This document shows, in pieces, positions 1-9,334 of a stretch of 64,000 nt of DNA (the stretch's first letter is position 1; the number at the start of each line of letters is the position of its first letter). The stretch spans positions 20,031-84,030 of the forward strand of contig CAZACK010000008.1 in assembly GCA_964483455.1 (NCBI GenBank), written 5' to 3'. Under the pieces are notes generated by a model. The model saw only the letters and a program-made list of their open reading frames with translations, searched no databases and was not told the DNA's origin. Made by a program: the position numbers and the translations under genes. The DNA is from CAYZJD01 sp964483455. Its GTDB lineage: Bacteria; Acidobacteriota; Terriglobia; Bryobacterales; Bryobacteraceae.

Positions 1-7
1 CGGGCGC

Positions 8-3000
8 GTGGACCAGGGAATGCGCGAGCTGGCGCTGCGCACACTGGGCCGGATTGAGCGGCCCCGCGACTTCGAGAGGCTGATTGTCGGCGCCTCGGGC
101 GGCACGCCGATCCGCGTCAGCGACATCGGCGTCGTCGAGGACGGCGTCGAGGAGCCGCGGTCGCTGGCCCGCCTCGACGGCCAGCCCGCGGTCGTCCTCG
201 AAGTGCGCAAGCAGGCCGGCACGAACACCCTCGACGTCATCCATACGGTGAAGGCGCGGCTGGCCGACCTCCAGAAGTCCTTGCCTTCGGACTTCCGCAT
301 CACTTACGTCCGCGACCAGTCGAAATTCATCGAGGAGTCCTTCAAAGCCGTCCAGGAGCACCTGATCCTCGGCGGCTTTTGTGCCGCCTTCGTCGTGCTG
401 CTGTTTATGCGGAGCTGGCGTACGACGCTGATCGCCGGCGTCGCCATCCCCACCTCCATCATCTCCACCTACACGCTGATGAACTGGATGGGCTTCACGC
501 TCAACCAGATCACCATGCTGGCGCTGACGCTGGTGGTCGGCATCGTCATCGACGACGCCATCGTCGTGCTCGAGAACATCTTCCGCTTCGCCGAGGAGAA
601 GAAGCTGACGCCGATGCAGGCCGCCGTCGAGGGCACGCGCGATATCGGCCTGGCGGTGATGGCGACCACCACCAGCCTGGTGATCATCTTCCTGCCGGTG
701 GCGATGATGGGCGGCATCGTCGGCCGCTTCATGTCGAGCTTCGGCTACACGGCCGCGTTCGCCATCATGGTGTCGCTGCTGGTCAGCTTCACCCTCACGC
801 CGATGCTGTGCTCGCGGTTCATGAAGCACGGCGCCGAGGCGACGGCCACCAAGGAGACGGTGCTGTTCCGGGCGCTCGCCGGGCCGTACCGGGGCCTGCT
901 CCACTGGTCGATGACGCACCGCTGGGCCATCGTCGCCGTCGCCGTTCTGGTCGCGCTTTCCTCCGGACCCTTGTTCATGATGGTCGGGAAGGACTTCCTG
1001 CCCACCGACGATCAAAGCGAATTCGAAGTGAACGTCCGCATGCCCGTCGGGTCTTCGCTCGAAGGCAGCGACGCCATGATGAAGCAGCTCGAGGAGGAGC
1101 TGCGCCGGCTTCCCGGCGTGCTCCACATGCTCACGGCGATCGGCGCCGACTCGCGCCGGCAAGTGGACCGCGGCTCCATCGGGGTCGTGCTCGTGCCGGT
1201 AGACGAGCGCGAGCAGAGCCAGCAGGAGATTATGCTGATGGCGCGCCGCCGCCTGGCCAGGTTTCGCGACCTGGTCATCGCGGTGCAGAATCCCTCGCCC
1301 ATCCAGGGCGGCGGGCCGCAGCGCGACTTGCAGTTCTACCTTCAAGGACCGGATCTGGCGAGGCTCGACCAGTATGCCGGCAAAATCCAGCAGCGGCTGG
1401 CGCAGCTTCCCGGCGTGGTGGACCTGGACAGCTCCTATGAGCCCGGCAAGCCGGAAGTGCGTGTCCGCATCAACCGCGACAAAGCGTCCGACCTGAATGT
1501 GAACGTGGCTTCGATCGCCAACGCGCTTCGCACGCTGGTCGGCGGCGACGAGCAGGCCACCACCTACCGCGAGGGGGACGACCGCTACGACGTGCAGTTG
1601 CGCGTGAAGAAGGAATTTCGCGACTCGCCCGGCAGCATGGAGCGCCTCTACGTGCCCTCGGCCACGCTCGGCAATGTGGCGGTGTCGAATGTCGCGACTC
1701 TCGAGGTGGCCAGCGGCCCGGTGCAGATCGAGCGGATCAACCGCCAGCGGCAAATCATGATCTCGGCCAACCTCGTCGAAGGGCAGGCGTTGAGCAACGT
1801 CATCCCGGTGATCGATGAGACGGTGGCCGCCATGAACATGCCGCCCGACTATCGCAGCGGCCTGATCGGACGCAGCCGCGAGTTCGGCCGCGCCGCCTTT
1901 CAGTACGTCATCGCCTTCGCGCTCTCGATCATTTTCATGTACATGGTGCTGGCCGCCCAGTTCGAGAGTTTCATCGACCCGGTGACGATCCTCACCAGCC
2001 TCCCGCTGTCAGTGCCGTTCGCGCTGCTGTCGCTGCTGCTGGTGGGCGAGAACTTCTCCATCATCTACAACTCGCTGGGCATCTTGATCCTGTTCGGCAT
2101 CGTCAAGAAGAACGCCATTCTTCAGATCGACCACATCAAGAGCCTGCGTTCGCACGAGGGCCTTCCCCGCGCCGAGGCGATTCTGCGCGGCTGCGAAGAC
2201 CGGCTGCGCCCGATCCTGATGACCACCGCCTCACTGGTGGCCGGCATGTTCCCCATGGCCCTTGGCGGGGGCGCCGGCTCGGGTTCGCGGCGAACGGTGG
2301 CGATCGTCGTCATCGGCGGCCAGACGCTCTGCCTGCTGCTGACGCTGCTGGTGACTCCGGTCGTCTATTCCTTGTTCGACGACCTGGCGCACTGGGCCTT
2401 CTGGCGGAAGCTGGCGCGGGCGCCGGAATGGAGCGCAACGCGCCTCCGACGAGCCTGGGGTAGTATTAGCGGGCTGTTCATGGGCATGCTCGCCCTCATT
2501 CTTCTGACGGCCGCCTGGCCGGCGACGGCCGCAGCGCAGGAGCGGGTGGGCGTCGGACCAGTGGTGCGCAAGCTCGCTTTGCACGAAGCCATCGAAACGG
2601 CGCTCGGCAACAATCTCGACATCGAAATCGAGAAGACCAATAGGGCTCTCGCGGGCGAAGGCGTCAGGGTCGCGCTGGGCGCGTTCGATCCGAGGCTCCA
2701 GTGGGCCCCGTCGCTGGACTCGCGGAGCACGCCCACCGGCTCGGTGCTCGTCGGCAGCGGCGGCAAACTGGCCGAGCACTTCTTCGCCCAGAACTTCGCC
2801 TTTCGCCAGAAGTTCCCCTGGCACGGCACGTCGTTCGTCGCCGATTTCCAGAACAACCGCCAGTCCACCAGCAATCCGTTCACGTCATTAAATCCTTTCT
2901 TCACCTCCCGGCTTTCTTTCAGCTTCACGCAGCCGTTATTGCGCAACCGGCCGACCGACCGCGAGCGCAGCGACATCCGCATCCGCCGCAAGCAGACGGA

Positions 3001-4117
3001 GGTCACCGACGTGGAGTTCGAGCTTCGCGTGATCGACATCGTGTTCCGGGTGCAGCAGGCGTATTGGAACCTGGTGGCTGCCCGGCAGGACCGGGTGGTG
3101 GAGGCGGAGAATGTCGAATTGGCACGGGACCAGCTCGAGCGCAACAAGCGGCGCATCGAGGCCGGCACGCTGGCGCCGGTCGAACTGGCTGCTTCTGAAG
3201 CGGAACTCGAGCGCCGCCGCGACACCTACTTCGCGGCGACGGGCCTGGTCACCGAGGCGGAGAATGCGCTGAAGGCGCTGCTCGCCGGAGGCAGAGACGC
3301 CGCGCTGTGGAACGAGGAGATCGTTCCGGTGGAAGAGCGCGGCCTGGCGCCCGCCGAAGTGGCGGACCTGACCCAAGCGGTCGCGGAAGCCGTCAAGCGG
3401 CGGCCGGAAATGCGCCTGATCGGCCTCCGCGGCGAAACCAATGACCTCCAGATGCAGCTCAACGGCAACCAGGTGCGGCCGCAGGTGGACCTTGTCGCCT
3501 CTTATGTCAATGCCGGTCTGGCGGGCGACATCTCGACCCGCCAGAACCCCTTCAGCGCCGCCAACGTGGCCTCGGCGGAACGGTTGAACGAGCTAAGCAT
3601 CCGGGCCGGGCTTCCTCCCCTCCCGCCTGCGTCCTTCGGCAGCCTGCCCGAGTTCCTCGTCGGCGGCTATGGAACCTCGCTGACCAACCTGTTCAGCGGG
3701 CGCTATCCGACCGTCTCCGTCGGCCTGGCCTTCGACCTCACGTTCCGGAACCGGACCGCCGAAGCGGCGCTGGCGCAGACCCGGATTCAGGAGCGCCGCC
3801 TCGGCCTGGAGCGGAAACGGACGGAACAGCTCATCGAGGTGGAAGTCCGCAACGCGCTTCAGTCGATCCAGACGGCCCGCCAGCGGATGGCGGCGGCGGC
3901 CGCCAGCGAGCGCGCCGCCCGCGAAAAGCTCGAGAGCGAAATCCGCCTCTTCCAGACGGGAGAATCCACCAACTTCCTGGTGCTCACCCGCCAGAGCGAA
4001 TACGCCGACTCGCGCCGGCGGGTGGTGTTCGCCGGCCTGGAGTTCAACCGCGCCTCCGCCCGCCTGGGCCAGGCGCTGGGGCTGACGCTGGAGAGCCACG
4101 GCATCAGCCTGAAATAG
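8..4117 (+). CDS. RND efflux permease fused to a TolC-like outer membrane channel (5' truncated)
   Basis: This is a drug or solute efflux protein; its 5' end lies outside the window. Residues 1 to about 815 are the C-terminal three quarters of an AcrB-type RND pump. The proton-relay pair in VGIVIDDAIVVLEN falls at residues 182-183, against 407-408 in AcrB, so about 225 residues are missing. From about residue 840 to 1369 the protein is a TolC/outer-membrane-factor domain with long helices and FSFTQPLLRN. The two join without a stop through an Arg-rich stretch and a hydrophobic segment around residues 822-845 ending ATAAAQ, which resembles an internal signal peptide. An ATG exists at 2480, but I see no ribosome binding site before it, so a real fusion is favoured over two genes. 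The usual periplasmic adaptor is not seen here and may lie upstream. Confidence 0.85.
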   Translation: MDQGMRELALRTLGRIERPRDFERLIVGASGGTPIRVSDIGVVEDGVEEPRSLARLDGQPAVVLEVRKQAGTNTLDVIHTVKARLADLQKSLPSDFRITYVRDQSKFIEESFKAVQEHLILGGFCAAFVVLLFMRSWRTTLIAGVAIPTSIISTYTLMNWMGFTLNQITMLALTLVVGIVIDDAIVVLENIFRFAEEKKLTPMQAAVEGTRDIGLAVMATTTSLVIIFLPVAMMGGIVGRFMSSFGYTAAFAIMVSLLVSFTLTPMLCSRFMKHGAEATATKETVLFRALAGPYRGLLHWSMTHRWAIVAVAVLVALSSGPLFMMVGKDFLPTDDQSEFEVNVRMPVGSSLEGSDAMMKQLEEELRRLPGVLHMLTAIGADSRRQVDRGSIGVVLVPVDEREQSQQEIMLMARRRLARFRDLVIAVQNPSPIQGGGPQRDLQFYLQGPDLARLDQYAGKIQQRLAQLPGVVDLDSSYEPGKPEVRVRINRDKASDLNVNVASIANALRTLVGGDEQATTYREGDDRYDVQLRVKKEFRDSPGSMERLYVPSATLGNVAVSNVATLEVASGPVQIERINRQRQIMISANLVEGQALSNVIPVIDETVAAMNMPPDYRSGLIGRSREFGRAAFQYVIAFALSIIFMYMVLAAQFESFIDPVTILTSLPLSVPFALLSLLLVGENFSIIYNSLGILILFGIVKKNAILQIDHIKSLRSHEGLPRAEAILRGCEDRLRPILMTTASLVAGMFPMALGGGAGSGSRRTVAIVVIGGQTLCLLLTLLVTPVVYSLFDDLAHWAFWRKLARAPEWSATRLRRAWGSISGLFMGMLALILLTAAWPATAAAQERVGVGPVVRKLALHEAIETALGNNLDIEIEKTNRALAGEGVRVALGAFDPRLQWAPSLDSRSTPTGSVLVGSGGKLAEHFFAQNFAFRQKFPWHGTSFVADFQNNRQSTSNPFTSLNPFFTSRLSFSFTQPLLRNRPTDRERSDIRIRRKQTEVTDVEFELRVIDIVFRVQQAYWNLVAARQDRVVEAENVELARDQLERNKRRIEAGTLAPVELAASEAELERRRDTYFAATGLVTEAENALKALLAGGRDAALWNEEIVPVEERGLAPAEVADLTQAVAEAVKRRPEMRLIGLRGETNDLQMQLNGNQVRPQVDLVASYVNAGLAGDISTRQNPFSAANVASAERLNELSIRAGLPPLPPASFGSLPEFLVGGYGTSLTNLFSGRYPTVSVGLAFDLTFRNRTAEAALAQTRIQERRLGLERKRTEQLIEVEVRNALQSIQTARQRMAAAAASERAAREKLESEIRLFQTGESTNFLVLTRQSEYADSRRRVVFAGLEFNRASARLGQALGLTLESHGISLK

Positions 4118-4252
4118 CCAAGCAGGGTTGGACGACATTCCCTCCTCGGCTCCCCACGGCCCCAGCGTCGAAACCTGCTCCGACCCCCGCGTCCCTGCGA
4201 TGTTCCGCACGCAGTTTGTTGTATGATTCCTGAAACACTTGGAGGTGGATCT

Positions 4253-5446
4253 GTGGCAAACAATCGCGGTGTCGTGTACATGGGGCCCGGCAAAGTCGAG
4301 GTGCAATCCATCGACTTTCCGAAGCTCGAGCTGGGTGATCGCAAGTGCGATCACGGCGTCATCCTCAAGGTCGTCTCGACCAACATCTGCGGATCGGACC
4401 AGCACATGGTGCGGGGCCGGACGACCGCTCCCCTGGGTCTGGTGCTGGGCCACGAGATCACGGGAGAAGTCATAGAATGCGGGCGCGACGTCGAGTTCAT
4501 CCGCGCGGGCGACCTCGTCTCGGTTCCGTTCAACATCGCCTGCGGCCGTTGCCGGAACTGTAAGGAAGGCAAGACGGGCATCTGCCTGAACGTGAATCCG
4601 GCGCGGCCAGGAGCGGCGTACGGCTACGTCGACATGGGCGGATGGGTCGGTGGGCAGGCCGAATATGTGATGGTCCCCTATGCGGATTGGAACCTGCTGC
4701 GATTCCCGGACAAGGCGCAGGCGATGGAGAAGATCCGGGATCTGACGTGCCTGTCGGACATCTTGCCGACCGGCTTCCACGGCTGTGTCACGGCGGGAGT
4801 CGGACCGGGCACGGTGGCGTTGATCGCCGGCGCGGGTCCGGTTGGCCTGGCGGCGGCGGCCTCGGCGCAGTTGCTCGGCGCGGCGGTGGTGATCGTCGCC
4901 GACATGATCCCGGACCGCTTGGCCCAGGCGCGCTCGATCGGATGCGCAGCCATCGACGTCTCGCGCACCGACGCGACCGTCGCCGATCAGGTGGCCGCCA
5001 TCGTCGGCGTCCCCGAAGTGGACTGCGGCGTGGACTGTGTCGGCTTCGAGGCCCGGGGCCATGGTGGGGGCGCCCGGCAGGAAGCGCCGGCCACGGTGCT
5101 GAATGCGCTCATGGAACTCACCCGGGCGGGCGGCGCGCTCGGCATCCCTGGCCTGTACGTCACCGACGATCCGGGCGGGGTGGACGCGGCCGCGCAGCGC
5201 GGCGCGCTGAGCATCCGCCTGGGCCTCGGTTGGGCGAAAAGCCACTCGTTCCACACCGGCCAGACTCCAGTGCTGCGCTACAACCGCCAGCTCATGATGG
5301 CCATCCTCCACAACCGCATCCAGATCGCCAAGGCGGTCAACGTCGAGGTGATCACCCTGGACGACGCCCCTCGGGGCTACCGGGATTTCGACCGCGGGGC
5401 GTCGAAAAAGTTCGTGCTCGACCCGCACGCGCTTCTGGCGGCGTGA
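4253..5446 (+). CDS. Zinc-dependent dehydrogenase, glutathione-independent formaldehyde dehydrogenase type
   Basis: This is an NAD-dependent medium-chain alcohol dehydrogenase, 397 residues, closest in appearance to the glutathione-independent formaldehyde dehydrogenase family. Visible features are the N-terminal NRGVVYMGPGKVEV, the catalytic zinc region NICGSDQHM and GHEITGEVIE, the structural-zinc cluster CGRCRNCKEGKTGIC, and the Rossmann motif GAGPVGLAAA. I chose the GTG at 4253 because GGAGG sits at 4241-4245 just ahead of it and because relatives start near NRGVVY. An in-frame ATG at 4223 would add ten residues. The likely role is oxidation of formaldehyde or a related aldehyde in the cytoplasm. 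It stands alone, with no obvious partner gene. Substrate specificity cannot be read from sequence. Confidence 0.88.
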   Translation: MANNRGVVYMGPGKVEVQSIDFPKLELGDRKCDHGVILKVVSTNICGSDQHMVRGRTTAPLGLVLGHEITGEVIECGRDVEFIRAGDLVSVPFNIACGRCRNCKEGKTGICLNVNPARPGAAYGYVDMGGWVGGQAEYVMVPYADWNLLRFPDKAQAMEKIRDLTCLSDILPTGFHGCVTAGVGPGTVALIAGAGPVGLAAAASAQLLGAAVVIVADMIPDRLAQARSIGCAAIDVSRTDATVADQVAAIVGVPEVDCGVDCVGFEARGHGGGARQEAPATVLNALMELTRAGGALGIPGLYVTDDPGGVDAAAQRGALSIRLGLGWAKSHSFHTGQTPVLRYNRQLMMAILHNRIQIAKAVNVEVITLDDAPRGYRDFDRGASKKFVLDPHALLAA

Positions 5447-5668
5447 AGCGGCCGTGACGGCGGCGATTCCGCGAACGATTTCAGCGCGTTGAAGAACTGA
5501 TATTCGCAACCGCAGATCGCGCTCCGGTGTGGCCCTTCAGCATTCCTACTCACTGGGGAGCCGCAGGGGTACGAAGCCCCTTCTGCCTGACCGGATCAGC
5601 CACGGAAGGGCTATCATCAGGACAGCAGCGGCGCGCATGACGCGGGCCGGTTCTTCACGGTAGGGAGG

Positions 5669-6910
5669 ATGGCCACAGCCTCTGGAGTCACGTTGACCAG
5701 CGCCCTCTGCCTGTTGGCCCTGGCGTTCGCCCAGGCGCCCAGCCCCCTGCACAAGGCGGCGCGTTCCGGAGATGTCGAGAAAGTGCGGGCGCTGCTCGAA
5801 TCCGGCGCCGACGTGAACATGCGGGACTCGCTCGGCGGCACGGCGCTGCACGACGCGGCCTGGAGCGGCCATGTGGAGATCGTGAAGCTGCTGCTCGCCC
5901 GGGGCGCCGACGTCAACGCGCGCCACGCGGAAGGGGGTTCCAGTCCGCTCGCTTACGCCGTCATCACCAACCGGCGGGCGGTGGTCGAACTGCTGCTCGA
6001 CAAAGGGGCGGAGATCGAAGCGCGGCAGGCTTCCGGCGCGACCGCCTTGCATCTGGCGGCGGGCCGCGGGCGCCTGGACTTGGCTGGCCTGCTGATCGAG
6101 CGCGGCGCCGATGTGAACGCAAGGGACAACGCCGGCTCGACGCCGCTCGAGGAAGCCGCCTGGAAAGGCCACGCCGACGTGGCCGCAGTCCTGCTCGCCA
6201 AGGGGGCGGATGTGAGCGCCAGGAACCGGGAGGGCGGCACCGCTCTGCACGCGGCGGCGATCAAGGGCCACGCCGAGGTGGCGGCGCTGCTGGTTCAGGC
6301 CAGGGCCGCCGTGGATGCCAGGGATTCCTCGGGGGCGACGCCGCTGGAGGAGGCACTCCGATTTCGCAACGCCACGGTGGTCGAGATCCTGCTGAAGCAG
6401 CGGGCAACGCCGGGCGGTCCGGAAGAGGGTGCGCGGAGGCTTCAACAGGCGGTGCTGCGCGGCGAGACCGAAATCGTCCGGCTGCTTATGGACCAGGGTT
6501 TTGACCCGAAAGCCCGAAGCGCGGACGGTTCGACGCTGGTACACGACGCCGCCCTCAAGGGCCACGTGGAAGTGCTGCGCCTGCTGCTCGACCGGGGCGC
6601 GGATGCCAACGCGCGTAACGACGCCGGGGCGACGCCGCTGCACGACGCCGCCCTCGGCGGGCACCTCGGTGCGGCCGGGCTTCTCATCGACCGTGGCGCG
6701 GACGTGAACGTGCGCGACGCCGAGACCGGAGCCACGCCGCTCTACCGGGCGGCCTCCTGGGGCCGCCTCGGGACGGCCGTGCTGCTGGTGGACAAAGGCG
6801 CCGACGTGAACACCGCAACCAGGGCGGGCCTTACGCCTCTCCGCACTGCCATCGACAACGGCCACGCCGAACTCGCCGCCATGCTTCGCCGGCACGGCGC
6901 TAAAGAATAA
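5669..6910 (+). CDS. Secreted ankyrin-repeat protein
   Basis: A 413-residue protein made almost wholly of ankyrin repeats, about eleven or twelve copies of the roughly 33-residue unit (for example GGTALHDAAWSGHVEIVKLL). One irregular stretch lies around residues 230-260, where a repeat is degenerate. The first 25 residues are hydrophobic and end in AFAQ, so export by Sec is likely. The start ATG at 5669 has GGGAGG just upstream. Ankyrin stacks bind other proteins; no catalytic domain is present, so the partner and role are unknown. The next gene, a sensor kinase, begins 27 bases downstream, so co-transcription is possible. Confidence 0.85.
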   Translation: MATASGVTLTSALCLLALAFAQAPSPLHKAARSGDVEKVRALLESGADVNMRDSLGGTALHDAAWSGHVEIVKLLLARGADVNARHAEGGSSPLAYAVITNRRAVVELLLDKGAEIEARQASGATALHLAAGRGRLDLAGLLIERGADVNARDNAGSTPLEEAAWKGHADVAAVLLAKGADVSARNREGGTALHAAAIKGHAEVAALLVQARAAVDARDSSGATPLEEALRFRNATVVEILLKQRATPGGPEEGARRLQQAVLRGETEIVRLLMDQGFDPKARSADGSTLVHDAALKGHVEVLRLLLDRGADANARNDAGATPLHDAALGGHLGAAGLLIDRGADVNVRDAETGATPLYRAASWGRLGTAVLLVDKGADVNTATRAGLTPLRTAIDNGHAELAAMLRRHGAKE

Positions 6911-6936
6911 CACCCACCGGTCCGATCAACAGAGCG

Positions 6937-8520
6937 GTGCGGCCCAAACAACCCCCCGCGCTGGCCCAGGCAGCCGATGCGCTCAGCGGCCAGTTGCAGT
7001 CGAATCTCGGTCGCCTCGCCGGACTCCTGCGGCCTGCGGCGGCAGGGTTGGAGCGCCAGTGGCTCCGGCGGCTCAGGGAGCTGGGATTTGATGCCCGGCA
7101 GCAGAAGGCAATGGCCGGAATCACGCCGGGGGCGGCGGCGAAGATTCTCGGCGCCCGGCGCCCGCTGGCGGACTTCATCGAGCAGGTGGAATACAGCGGG
7201 CGACGCCTTGCCAACCTGGGGTTGTCGCCGTCGCGGATCCTTCGCGCGCTGCGGCAGTACGACGGTCTGATCAACACTCTCCTCGGCGGTCTGGCGCCGC
7301 GCGAATCCGCCAACCTGCGGTGGGCCCTGGAACAGTTGCGTTTCTGCGTGTTGCTCACCCTGAACAACGCCTTCTTCGAGGTGCGAGAGGCGGAAACGGA
7401 GGCCTACCAGGAGCTGTTCCGGGCAGAGCTGGAATCGCGAAACCTCGACGAACTGCTCGTGCGCATGCTCGACGTTCTTGCCCGGTTCAGTCGCGCCCAG
7501 GCCGGCGCCCTGTGGCTGTTCGACCCCCATTCGCGGCGATGGCGTTCGCGGGCGGGCTGGCCGAAGCAGGGACGCGAGGCCACGGTTCCGGCCGGACCTG
7601 CGGCGTCACGACGGTTCCTCACCGCGCGGTGCGCGTGCGGCAAGGCGCAGGTGAAGAAGCTCGCGCTGGAGGCGAGATGGCCTGGCCGCTATCAGTCCTG
7701 CTGGTCGATTCCGATGGCTGGCGGGGAGGGGACGGCGGGTGTGTTCCAGTTTGCCTTCGCGGCCCGCTACGACTGGCTGCCGCGCGAGGAGACCCTGTTG
7801 ACGGCGGCCTCTGAACGCTGCTCGGAAGCGGTTCGCAAGGCGCAACTGGCGGAGGAGCTGGCGATTCGCGAGCAACAGGTACGCGGCCTGGCGGAGCGGA
7901 TGATCGAGGTGGAGGAACGCGAGCGCCGCCGGATCAGCGCGGAGCTTCACGACGAGACCGGCCAGATGCTGCTGAGCATTCGCCTTCACCTGGAGCTGTT
8001 GGAGCGGACGGTGCCGGAGGGCCTGGCGGAGCTTCGGACGGGGTTGCAGGAGGCGCGCCGGCTGACGGAGCAGATGATCGTGGAGGTTCGCCGGCTGATC
8101 GCCGACCTGAGCCCGGCGGTACTGGCGCAGTTGGGATTGGCGGCGGCCTTGCGCCAGTTGGCCAGCCGGTTTCGCCGCCATCACCGGGCGAAGATCGTCC
8201 TGCACGTCGCCGACGTCGGGCCGTTGCCGAAGAAGCTGGAACACGTCGTGTACCGGCTGGCCCAGGAATGCCTGAACAACGTCGCCCGGCATTCCGGCGC
8301 ATCGAAGGTAATGGTTTCGCTCGATTCCGCCGATAAGATACTGAGGCTGCGTGTGGAAGACGACGGGGCCGGCTTTCCGGTGGAGCAGGTGCTGGCCAAA
8401 CGCGACTCTTTCGGCGTGGCGGGCATGAAGGAGCGGGTCGCGCTGTTTGGCGGGCGGCTGGTGGTCCGCAGCCGTCCGAAGCAGGGTACGAAGGTGCTGG
8501 TGGAGCTGCCGGTCGATTGA
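6937..8520 (+). CDS. Sensor histidine kinase, NarL/LiaS type, with GAF-like domain
   Basis: A 527-residue cytoplasmic histidine kinase with no membrane segments. Residues 1-150 form an all-helical N-terminal domain that I cannot assign. Residues 170-310 look like a GAF sensor, and a coiled linker follows. A HisKA_3 dimerisation domain carries the phosphorylatable His at residue 338 (AELHDETGQ). A HATPase domain has the N box ECLNNVARHSGA, then DDGAGF and GVAGMKERV. The start is a GTG at 6937 with weak upstream pairing, so the N terminus is uncertain. The LuxR-type regulator starting at 8572 lies 51 bases downstream and is almost certainly its partner. The signal is unknown, and the lack of membrane spans points to an internal cue. 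Confidence 0.88.
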   Translation: MRPKQPPALAQAADALSGQLQSNLGRLAGLLRPAAAGLERQWLRRLRELGFDARQQKAMAGITPGAAAKILGARRPLADFIEQVEYSGRRLANLGLSPSRILRALRQYDGLINTLLGGLAPRESANLRWALEQLRFCVLLTLNNAFFEVREAETEAYQELFRAELESRNLDELLVRMLDVLARFSRAQAGALWLFDPHSRRWRSRAGWPKQGREATVPAGPAASRRFLTARCACGKAQVKKLALEARWPGRYQSCWSIPMAGGEGTAGVFQFAFAARYDWLPREETLLTAASERCSEAVRKAQLAEELAIREQQVRGLAERMIEVEERERRRISAELHDETGQMLLSIRLHLELLERTVPEGLAELRTGLQEARRLTEQMIVEVRRLIADLSPAVLAQLGLAAALRQLASRFRRHHRAKIVLHVADVGPLPKKLEHVVYRLAQECLNNVARHSGASKVMVSLDSADKILRLRVEDDGAGFPVEQVLAKRDSFGVAGMKERVALFGGRLVVRSRPKQGTKVLVELPVD

Positions 8521-8571
8521 GAAGCCGGCGCCGGCCGCCGGATGCGCACGGCTCCAAAGGTGGGTGACAGT

Positions 8572-9237
8572 ATGGCGAGAATACGAGTCCTTGTGGCCGA
8601 CGATCACACGCTGTTCCGGCAGGGGGTGAAGACATTGCTCAACGCGGAAGCCGACATGGAAGTGGTGGGGGAAGCGTCCAACGGCGCGGAGGCGGCTGAG
8701 AAAGCGGCCGAGGTGCGCCCGGACATCGTGCTGATGGATATCGGCATGCCCGGGCCGAGCAGCTTCGAGACGACGCGTCAGATCAAGAGAAACCGGCCTG
8801 AAACCCGGGTGGTGTTCCTGACGATGTACGACGACGAAGACTACTTGGTAGAAGGCATGGAGGTCGGCGCCAGCGGCTACGTGCTGAAAGACAGCCCTGC
8901 CGGCCACCTGGTGTCGGCCATTCGCGACGTCCACCGGGGTGGAAGCTATCTCAGTCCACGCATGCTCTCCCAACTGGTCGACGATTTCCGCACCCGCATG
9001 AAAACCAGCGAGCGCGTGCCTCGGTTCGCGACCCTGACACCGCGCGAAAAAGAAGTCCTGAAAATGCTCGCAGAAGGGAATTCGGTCAAGGAAGTGGCCT
9101 GCCAGTTGAACCTGAGCGTGAAGACCGTCGAGGCGCACAAGTTTAACCTGATGCGCAAGCTCGACATCCACAACAAGGCGCAACTGGTGCAGTACGCCAT
9201 CCAGAAGAAGATCATCCAGATTCCAAACCTGGCGTAG
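8572..9237 (+). CDS. NarL/FixJ-family response regulator
   Basis: A 221-residue response regulator. The receiver domain (residues 4-120) has VLVADDHTLF for the acidic pocket, the phospho-acceptor Asp at residue 56 (LMDIGMPG) and Lys in VLKDSPAG. The C-terminal LuxR helix-turn-helix reads LTPREKEVLKMLAEG then VKTVEAHKFNLMRKL. I prefer the ATG at 8572, with AAAGGTGGG upstream, to the in-frame start at 8542. It follows the histidine kinase at 6937 and should be phosphorylated by it. Target genes cannot be told from the sequence; the neighbouring TPR genes are candidates only by position. Confidence 0.9.
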   Translation: MARIRVLVADDHTLFRQGVKTLLNAEADMEVVGEASNGAEAAEKAAEVRPDIVLMDIGMPGPSSFETTRQIKRNRPETRVVFLTMYDDEDYLVEGMEVGASGYVLKDSPAGHLVSAIRDVHRGGSYLSPRMLSQLVDDFRTRMKTSERVPRFATLTPREKEVLKMLAEGNSVKEVACQLNLSVKTVEAHKFNLMRKLDIHNKAQLVQYAIQKKIIQIPNLA

Positions 9238-9334
9238 GCTGGGGCTGTTGACGAACCGGAATCTCGCACCGGCTTTCCGCAACAATACCGAGCACTTGTA
9301 CGGATGCAAGTAGCCGCGCCGTCCGCACCGCACA

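Noticed and set aside
379..1440. 353-residue reading frame inside the efflux gene
   Set aside because: It is a Pro/Arg/His-rich shadow of the RND frame, common in high-GC coding DNA, with no recognisable domain.
3593..5509. 638-residue minus-strand frame across the efflux and dehydrogenase genes
   Set aside because: It lies antisense to two well-supported genes and shows no domain; codon bias makes such frames open by chance.
5546..6913. 455-residue frame antisense to the ankyrin gene
   Set aside because: The repeat periodicity is only the mirror of the ankyrin repeats on the plus strand.
7606..9333. 575-residue minus-strand frame opposite the kinase and regulator
   Set aside because: His/Gln/Leu-rich shadow; the kinase and regulator motifs on the plus strand are decisive.
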